Assembly: GCA_021813335.1 (NCBI GenBank)
Contig: JAKALC010000023.1
Coordinates: 1-9,492 of the forward strand
From: a bacterium
GTDB taxonomy: Bacteria; Patescibacteriota; Minisyncoccia; Phycocordibacterales; SBAW01
Direction of reading: 5' to 3'
Length of the DNA stretch: 9,492 nucleotides
Every line of letters starts with the position of its first letter. Positions within the stretch are counted from its first letter, which is position 1. Below the pieces are notes generated by a model. It searched no databases, was not told the origin of the DNA, and worked only from the letters and a program-made list of their open reading frames with translations. Shown here piece after piece: positions 5,953 through 9,492 of this stretch. The translations under genes and the position numbers were made by a program.

Positions 5953-7170
5953 ATGCTGTTCACGTATCAAGCTCTTGATGAGACCGGGAAGCCCCTCGAG
6001 GGGACGATAACGGCCGTCTCGGAGACCGTCGCCGTCGCGACGCTCCAGCGGCGCGGCCTCACGGTCACGTCGATCTCGGGGAAGGAGGAAGAAGGCGTGC
6101 AGGGGCTTCTCAAGCACCGCATCACGCTCTTCGGCGGCGTGTCGGGAAAGGACGTCGTCCTCCTGTCGCGGCAGATCGCGACCCTCTTCGAAGCGCAGGT
6201 GTCGGCGCTGCGCGTGTTCCAGCTCCTTGCCGAACAGACCACGAAGCCGACCCTCAATGAGATATTGGTGCAGATCGCCGACGATTTGCAGGCCGGCGAC
6301 AGCCTGTCGAAGGCGCTTTCGAAGCATCCCAAGGTCTTTTCCGATTTCTATATCAATATGGTCCGCTCGGGCGAGGAGTCGGGCAAGCTCGACCAGACCT
6401 TCCTCTTCCTCGCGGACTACCTCGACCGCTCGTTCGCGCTGACCTCGAAAGTGCGAAACTCGCTCATCTATCCGGCGTTCGTCCTCCTGACGTTCGTCGT
6501 CGTGTTGGTACTTATGCTCACGATCGTCATTCCCCGCATCTCCTCCATCATCACCGAATCGGGCGCCGACATACCCATCTACACGCAGTTCGTCATCGGA
6601 CTCAGCACCTTTATGGTCGATTACGGCATCTTCATCCTCATTTTCCTCATCGTCGGCGGATTCTTCTTCGCGCGGTGGGGCTCGACGCCCGCGGGGCGCG
6701 TCGCCATCGACCGGGCGAAGATATCCTTTCCGCTCATCGGCGATCTCTACCGGAAGCTGTATCTCTCGCGCATATCCGACAATATGCACGTTATGCTCTC
6801 GAGCGGCATCGCGGCGGTGCGAGCTCTCGAAATAACCTCCTCGGTCGTCGATAACCAGGTCTATGAGGACATCCTGTCCGAATCGGTCGAAGCCGTGAAG
6901 GCGGGGAGCACGATGTCGGCGGCGCTCGGCGCGCATCCCCGGGAGCTGCCGGCGATCCTCATCCAGATGATGAAGATCGGCGAAGAGACGGGGGAGCTCA
7001 GCACGATACTCGACCGCCTCGCGCGCTTCTACCAGCGCGAGGTGAACACGACCGTCGATACCCTCGTCACGCTCATCGAGCCGGCCCTCATCGTTCTCCT
7101 CGGCCTCGGGGTCGGCTTCCTCCTCGCCTCTATTTTGGTCCCCATCTACAACATCGCAGGAAGCATCTAG
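5953..7170 (+). CDS. pilC: PilC, T4P inner-membrane platform protein (GspF/PilC family)
   Basis: This 405-residue polytopic protein couples the PilB/PilT motors to pilin insertion and removal. The N-terminal FTYQALDETGKPLEGTI is the family opening. The first GspF domain begins at about residue 67 (GKDVVLLSRQIATLFEAQV) and carries the family signature FYINMVRSGEESGKLD. Transmembrane segments lie at about 174-194 and 224-242. The second GspF domain repeats the pattern (LYLSRISDNMHVMLSSGI, then MMKIGEETGELSTILDRL). A last helix at about 378-398 runs into the conserved end SILVPIYNIAGSI. Length and architecture are normal. The ATG at 5953, 26 nt after pilT, gives the canonical N-terminus and follows a perfect TATAAT, so pilC may have its own start point as well as read-through from pilT. 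Confidence 0.95.
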   Translation: MLFTYQALDETGKPLEGTITAVSETVAVATLQRRGLTVTSISGKEEEGVQGLLKHRITLFGGVSGKDVVLLSRQIATLFEAQVSALRVFQLLAEQTTKPTLNEILVQIADDLQAGDSLSKALSKHPKVFSDFYINMVRSGEESGKLDQTFLFLADYLDRSFALTSKVRNSLIYPAFVLLTFVVVLVLMLTIVIPRISSIITESGADIPIYTQFVIGLSTFMVDYGIFILIFLIVGGFFFARWGSTPAGRVAIDRAKISFPLIGDLYRKLYLSRISDNMHVMLSSGIAAVRALEITSSVVDNQVYEDILSESVEAVKAGSTMSAALGAHPRELPAILIQMMKIGEETGELSTILDRLARFYQREVNTTVDTLVTLIEPALIVLLGLGVGFLLASILVPIYNIAGSI

Positions 7171-7181
7171 AGAAGCCCCTC

Positions 7182-7225
7182 AAGGCGATTTCGTCCTTGC
7201 ACTGCCGCGTATTTCCGCCTTTTTT
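7182..7225 (+). terminator. Possible weak terminator after pilC
   Basis: AAGGCG (7182-7187) can pair with CGCCTT (7216-7221), which leads straight into a run of six Ts (7220-7225). The 28-nt loop and 6-bp stem make this marginal. An alternative small stem CAAGG/CCTTG (7181-7185 with 7195-7199) lies within it. The 3' arm is shared with the palindrome at 7201-7266, so the two folds are mutually exclusive. Confidence 0.3.
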
Positions 7226-7266
7226 GGCCTTGGTTATCCACAGATACCTGAGGCGGAAGGGGCAGT
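7201..7266. repeat. Interrupted palindrome upstream of the pilin 1 promoter
   Basis: ACTGCC (7201-7206) is the reverse complement of GGCAGT (7261-7266), and TTCCGCCT (7213-7220) is the reverse complement of AGGCGGAA (7251-7258). The pairs are nested, giving 14 matched positions with small internal gaps of 6 and 2 nt. The right arm ends 4 nt before the -10 (7271-7276), and the DnaA-box sequence sits in the loop. The arrangement looks like an operator or a DNA/RNA fold control site for pilin expression. Confidence 0.5.
7234..7242 (+). promoter_or_regulatory. Exact DnaA-box sequence upstream of pilin 1
   Basis: TTATCCACA matches the bacterial DnaA-box consensus exactly. It lies 28 nt before the pilin 1 -10 hexamer, in the loop of the palindrome at 7201-7266. 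DnaA is a known transcription factor as well as initiator, but binding here is inference. No origin features (cluster of boxes, AT-rich unwinding region, dnaA/dnaN) are present. Confidence 0.45.
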
Positions 7267-7267
7267 C

Positions 7268-7276
7268 TGGTATAAT
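7268..7276 (+). promoter_or_regulatory. Strong extended -10 promoter of pilin 1
   Basis: TGGTATAAT is a perfect extended -10 (TG, one base, TATAAT at 7271-7276). The position 17 nt upstream (about 7248-7253, CTGAGG) is not a -35 match, as expected for an extended -10. A start near 7283 gives a leader of about 85 nt, the only long leader in the window. The strength fits a major-subunit gene. Confidence 0.75.
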
Positions 7277-7285
7277 TGGCCTACA

Positions 7286-7317
7286 TTCCTTCAAGATACC
7301 CACATTTGGGGAAGGGA
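7286..7317 (+). promoter_or_regulatory. Hairpin at the 5' end of the pilin 1 leader RNA
   Basis: TTCCTTC (7286-7292) pairs with GAAGGGA (7311-7317), with one G-U pair. Nested inside, CCCA (7299-7302) pairs with TGGG (7307-7310) around CATT, leaving only a one-sided bulge AAGATA (7293-7298). Placed a few bases after the inferred start point, it could protect the transcript from 5' decay, a plausible need for an abundant pilin mRNA. It could also be a control element. No known riboswitch class is recognised. Confidence 0.45.
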
Positions 7318-7367
7318 GATAGATTATTAGCAGCGTTTTTATCATTCATTAACCAGGCATCGTATCT

Positions 7368-7883
7368 ATGATAAAGAAAAGATTACAAGCTCGCGGGTTC
7401 ACCCTCATCGAGCTTCTCGTCGTCATCGCGATCATCGCCATCCTCGCGTCGATCATCCTCGCGTCGCTCAACCAGGCGCGTTCGAAGTCGCGCGACGCGC
7501 GCCGCGTGGCCGACCTCAAGCAGGTCCAGCTCGCCCTCGAGCTCTATAACAACGACAACGGCGGATACCCTGTCCAGGGAACGTACGGAAACCTGGTCCA
7601 GGCATCCGGCGCTGGCGCGGCTCTTGTCGCCGGCAATTACATCTCGGTCATCCCGACTGACCCCGGCTCTTACGCGTACAAGTACGCTTCGCTCACGGGA
7701 TCGGGCGCATCGGCTGCCTTGTGCTCGGCGGCTCCGTGCAACAGCTACGTCTTGATCGCGCAGATCGAGAACGCGACCCCGGCTTCGACCTTCGCGTCGA
7801 GCTACCAGGGTACGGCGTACTCGGGCGGCCAGACGGGCTGCGGTACGGCGGCGGCCGGCGGTTACTACTGCGTCCGTCCGTAA
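7368..7883 (+). CDS. Type IV prepilin 1 (probable major pilin)
   Basis: This 171-residue prepilin has a 10-residue positively charged leader (MIKKRLQARG) cleaved by PilD after Gly10. The mature protein starts FTLIELLVVIAIIAIL with Glu5 (Glu15 of the precursor), the residue needed for subunit assembly. The hydrophobic helix runs to about residue 32, followed by the GspG-like segment RSKSRDARRVADLKQVQLAL and ELYNNDNGGYP. The small Ala/Gly/Ser-rich head domain contains four cysteines (in LCSAAPC, TGCG and YYCV), which could form two disulfides. It has its own strong promoter, a structured leader and a private terminator. It is therefore the best candidate for the abundant subunit; this is inference from regulation, not structure. 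Only a weak AGG at 7355-7357 lies before the ATG. The first 50 or so codons are nearly identical to pilin 2. Confidence 0.93.
   Translation: MIKKRLQARGFTLIELLVVIAIIAILASIILASLNQARSKSRDARRVADLKQVQLALELYNNDNGGYPVQGTYGNLVQASGAGAALVAGNYISVIPTDPGSYAYKYASLTGSGASAALCSAAPCNSYVLIAQIENATPASTFASSYQGTAYSGGQTGCGTAAAGGYYCVRP
7398..7450 (+). repeat. 53-bp exact direct repeat, copy 1 (pilin N-terminal helix)
   Basis: Bases 7398-7450 are identical to 8052-8104. A further 24-bp identical block follows at the same 654-bp offset (7482-7505 with 8136-8159). The repeat encodes the conserved FTLIELLVVIAIIAILAS helix, and even synonymous positions match. Confidence 0.9.
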
Positions 7884-7902
7884 TCTCTTCCCTCGCGGAA
7901 CG

Positions 7903-7932
7903 AAACGCCCTGGCGCGAGCCGGGGCGTTTTT
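7903..7932 (+). terminator. Intrinsic terminator of pilin 1
   Basis: AAACGCCC (7903-7910) pairs with GGGCGTTT (7923-7930). The stem continues through a T-G pair and GGC/GCC to a GCGA tetraloop (7915-7918), 12 bp in all, and the T-run spans 7928-7932. It starts 20 nt after the pilin 1 stop. This separates pilin 1 transcription from pilin 2 and pilD. Confidence 0.9.
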
Positions 7933-7946
7933 CGCGTACGGGTCCT

Positions 7947-7955
7947 TTATCCACA
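7947..7955 (+). promoter_or_regulatory. Exact DnaA-box sequence upstream of pilin 2
   Basis: This is a second exact TTATCCACA, in the same orientation as the one before pilin 1, lying 21 nt before the -10 of pilin 2 and just after the pilin 1 terminator. No third exact copy was noticed on either strand of the window. Confidence 0.45.
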
Positions 7956-7973
7956 ACCCTTGTCCGCCGCGTT

Positions 7974-7982
7974 TGCTACACT
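7974..7982 (+). promoter_or_regulatory. Extended -10, leaderless-type promoter of pilin 2
   Basis: TGCTACACT (TG, C, TACACT at 7977-7982) ends exactly 6 nt before the ATG at 7989. Transcription would begin at the start codon itself. Because a strong terminator lies just upstream, pilin 2 needs a promoter here, which strengthens the call. Confidence 0.65.
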
Positions 7983-7988
7983 GTCGGT

Positions 7989-8474
7989 ATGGCAGTACTG
8001 CGCACCGCCGCCGTTCGGAACGCCCGCCCCCGCTCTCTCGGGGCGTCCGGCTTCACCCTCATCGAGCTTCTCGTCGTCATCGCGATCATCGCCATCCTCG
8101 CGTCCGTCATTCTGGCGTCCCTCGGCCAGGCGCGCTCGAAGTCGCGCGACGCGCGCCGCCTGGCCGATCTCAAGGAATACGCATCGGCGCTCGAGCTTTA
8201 CGTCAACGATAACGGCCACTACCCGGTGCAGTCCGCGGCTGGCGCCCTCCCGGTTCTCGGGCCGCAGTATATTTCCGCGACGCCGTCCGAACAGTTCCCG
8301 AGCTGGCAGGCGTATCAGTACATCTCGGCCGACGGTTCGCACTATTGCGTGGGCGCCCGCTTCGAGGGGAGCCTCCCTGCGGCGACGCCGACGTGTCCCA
8401 CGAGCGAGGCGGGGAACCAGCTTCCCCTGGGGACGACGAATCCCGGACAGGTCAATTACGTTATGGGTCAGTGA
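7989..8474 (+). CDS. Type IV prepilin 2 (diverged duplicate of pilin 1)
   Basis: This 161-residue prepilin has a 21-residue Arg-rich leader ending in Gly21. The mature end is again FTLIELLVVIAIIAILAS, with Glu26 of the precursor as the Glu5 equivalent. The helix and the RSKSRDARRLADLKEYASALELYVNDNGHYP segment match pilin 1 closely. The head domain is different and carries two cysteines (HYCVG and PTCPT) instead of four. Ancestry by tandem duplication with a conserved helix and a remodelled exposed head is the simplest reading. It could be an alternative or minor subunit. The longer leader is supported by the start context: a -10 ends 6 nt before this ATG, and no other in-frame ATG occurs in the leader. 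No ribosome site is present. Confidence 0.92.
   Translation: MAVLRTAAVRNARPRSLGASGFTLIELLVVIAIIAILASVILASLGQARSKSRDARRLADLKEYASALELYVNDNGHYPVQSAAGALPVLGPQYISATPSEQFPSWQAYQYISADGSHYCVGARFEGSLPAATPTCPTSEAGNQLPLGTTNPGQVNYVMGQ
8052..8104 (+). repeat. 53-bp exact direct repeat, copy 2 (pilin N-terminal helix)
   Basis: This copy is identical to 7398-7450, 654 bp upstream. It is a potential site for recombination that would fuse the two pilin genes into one hybrid and delete the terminator and promoter between them. Confidence 0.9.
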
Positions 8475-8489
8475 GTCCGTCGGGCGCGG

Positions 8490-8495
8490 TATACT
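8490..8495 (+). promoter_or_regulatory. Leaderless-type promoter candidate of pilD
   Basis: TATACT (five of six bases of TATAAT) ends exactly 6 nt before the GTG start at 8502, the same spacing as at pilin 2. It supports the choice of GTG as the start. It lies in the short gap after the pilin 2 stop (TGA at 8472-8474). Confidence 0.5.
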
Positions 8496-8501
8496 AACGG
8501 C

Positions 8502-9332
8502 GTGGATCAGATTTTTTTCATCGAAGCGGCGGCGGCATTTCTTCTCGGCGCCGTCATCGGCAGCTTCGTCAACGTCCTCGTGTTCCGCTACGGAACCGGA
8601 GCCGATATCGTGAACGGCCGCTCGCGCTGTATGCGCTGCGGCCACAGGCTGGGAGTGCTCGATCTGGTCCCCGTCTTTTCGTATCTCTTCCTCGGAGGAA
8701 GATGCCGATACTGCAAGACCCGCATTTCGCCGCAGTATCCTCTCGTCGAGCTCTCCGCCGCGGCGCTCTCTCTCGGCGCCTTCCTGACGCACCCGGAGCT
8801 TGCGGCGTATCTTGTCGCGCTCGCCCTCTTTATGGCGCTTCTCTTTGCCGTGGTCTACGATCTCCGCCACCTGTCGCTCCCTCTGCCCGCGCTATGGGTC
8901 GTCGGCGGCGCGGGCCTCGCCGCTGCGGCGCTCTCGTGCACGGGCGGCGTTTGTTCGGCCGCGCCGCCGACTCCCGGGGCGCTTATGGCGGGCCCCTTCA
9001 TCGCGGCGCCGCTTTTCGCGTTTTCGGCGATCTCGGGCGGGAGGTGGATGGGATGGGGCGACGGCTTCCTCGCACTCGGCCTCGGCTGGTTCCTCGGCCC
9101 GACCGGAGGGGTGACGGCGCTGTGTTTCGCGTTCTGGATCGGAGCTGTTGTCGGCCTCGCGCTCATAGGCCTCTCGCATCTTCCAGCGCGGCGCGGTGTG
9201 CATTCCCCGGTGCGCGCGGGAGAGCCGCGGTTTACAATGATAAGCGAGCTCCCGTTCGCGCCGTTCCTTATGCTCGGCGTGCTCATCGTCTACTTCGCCC
9301 GCATCGATCTTTTCATCACGCTCATCCAATGA
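8502..9332 (+). CDS. pilD: PilD, prepilin peptidase / N-methyltransferase (aspartic protease family A24)
   Basis: This 276-residue polytopic membrane enzyme cleaves prepilin leaders after the conserved glycine and, in bifunctional members, methylates the new N-terminal Phe. The opening FLLGAVIGSFVNVLVFR (residues 13-29) is the family signature. The methyltransferase-side zinc module is complete, with Cys43/Cys46 (CMRC) and Cys68/Cys71 (CRYC), followed by ISPQYPLVE. The two protease aspartates are Asp120 (VVYDLRHLSLP) and Asp187 (GWGDGFLALG, where GxGDxK is usual and the Lys is absent). The C-terminal ELPFAPFLMLG matches the family's PFGPFL block. It starts with GTG, which is well placed for the conserved N-terminus and lies 6 nt after a TATACT. 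Its targets are encoded on both sides: pilins 1 and 2 upstream and a third prepilin overlapping its stop. Confidence 0.95.
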   Translation: MDQIFFIEAAAAFLLGAVIGSFVNVLVFRYGTGADIVNGRSRCMRCGHRLGVLDLVPVFSYLFLGGRCRYCKTRISPQYPLVELSAAALSLGAFLTHPELAAYLVALALFMALLFAVVYDLRHLSLPLPALWVVGGAGLAAAALSCTGGVCSAAPPTPGALMAGPFIAAPLFAFSAISGGRWMGWGDGFLALGLGWFLGPTGGVTALCFAFWIGAVVGLALIGLSHLPARRGVHSPVRAGEPRFTMISELPFAPFLMLGVLIVYFARIDLFITLIQ

Positions 9333-9492
9333 ATCGGCACCAAAGAACATACGCCACGCTCTTCCTTTCCCGGCGCCGCTTCGGGGCGCCCGGCTTCACG
9401 CTCATCGAACTCATCGTCGTCCTCGGCATCGTGCTCATCATTTCCGCGATCGTGCTGTTCAACGACAATCGGTTCAACAGCTCGATCCTTCT
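9329..9492 (+). CDS. Third type IV prepilin / pseudopilin (5' part; runs off window)
   Basis: Fifty-four codons are visible. The 22-residue basic leader (contains SRRRFGAPG) ends in Gly22. The mature start is FTLIELIVVLGIVLIISAIV, with Glu27 as the Glu5 equivalent. After the helix the sequence is FNDNRFNSS, unlike the RSKSRDARR of pilins 1 and 2, so this is a separate lineage, probably a minor pilin or pseudopilin that primes assembly. The ATG overlaps the pilD stop as ATGA (9329-9332), indicating translational coupling. No ribosome site is visible (CTCATCCA precedes the ATG). The head domain and final class cannot be judged from this window. Confidence 0.9.
   Translation, partial: MNRHQRTYATLFLSRRRFGAPGFTLIELIVVLGIVLIISAIVLFNDNRFNSSIL

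Noticed and set aside
781..7170. Type II secretion system instead of T4P
   Set aside because: The PilN/PilO/PilB/PilC/pilin families resemble Gsp proteins, but PilM and the retraction ATPase PilT are T4P features and no GspD or GspL-type gene is seen.
7224..7282. Short direct repeat TTGGCCT at 7224-7230 and 7276-7282 flanking the pilin 1 promoter region
   Set aside because: Seven bases, one copy overlapping the T-run and the other the -10 edge; too short to separate from chance.
7234..7955. Replication origin suggested by exact DnaA boxes
   Set aside because: There are only two exact boxes about 700 bp apart, separated by a coding gene, with no AT-rich unwinding region and no dnaA, dnaN or other origin-linked gene.
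7398..8159. Mobile-element or att-site direct repeat
   Set aside because: The repeated bases encode the conserved pilin helix in frame in both genes, at a constant offset, with no transposase or integrase nearby. Gene duplication explains them.

Overview
The window is one uninterrupted, plus-strand type IV pilus (T4P) assembly cluster. Nothing supports a minus-strand gene, an RNA gene, a CRISPR array or a mobile element. The DNA is GC-rich with strong G/C third-position preference. I infer a Patescibacteria/CPR bacterium, probably a GC-rich Parcubacteria-type lineage. The reasons are the compact PilM-N-O-(P-like)-B-receiver-T-C-pilin-pilin-PilD order, the PilN-like N-terminus with an SFIPKKP motif, the lack of a secretin gene between the PilN/O/P-like block and pilB, very short pilin ectodomains, and gene starts without Shine-Dalgarno sites. 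This assignment is family knowledge plus inference, not a database result.

Layout. 1-669 is the 3' part of pilM. 781-1518, 1535-2092 and 2113-2472 are three single-pass inner-membrane proteins: PilN-like, PilO-like, and a small protein with a PilP-like GRPNPF motif. 2521-4401 is the extension ATPase PilB, 4431-4838 a lone CheY-type receiver, 4865-5926 the retraction ATPase PilT, and 5953-7170 the platform protein PilC. A 197-nt intergenic region with a strong extended -10 promoter precedes pilin 1 (7368-7883), which ends at a textbook intrinsic terminator. Pilin 2 (7989-8474), the prepilin peptidase PilD (8502-9332) and the start of a third prepilin (9329 to the window end) follow.

How they work together. 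PilM (cytoplasmic) with PilN, PilO and the P-like protein forms the alignment complex. PilB and PilT drive polymerisation and retraction through PilC. PilD cleaves the leaders of the three prepilins. The receiver between the two ATPase genes is placed to control the motors.

The most unusual signal is regulatory. Several genes (pilB, pilC, pilin 2, pilD, possibly the P-like gene) have a -10-like hexamer ending 5-7 nt before the start codon, the geometry expected for leaderless transcripts, and no gene in the window has a convincing Shine-Dalgarno site. By contrast, pilin 1 has an approximately 85-nt leader with a 5' hairpin. Exact DnaA-box 9-mers (TTATCCACA) lie upstream of both pilin promoters, one of them inside the loop of a long interrupted palindrome. 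Pilins 1 and 2 are a recent tandem duplicate pair sharing a 53-bp identical block.
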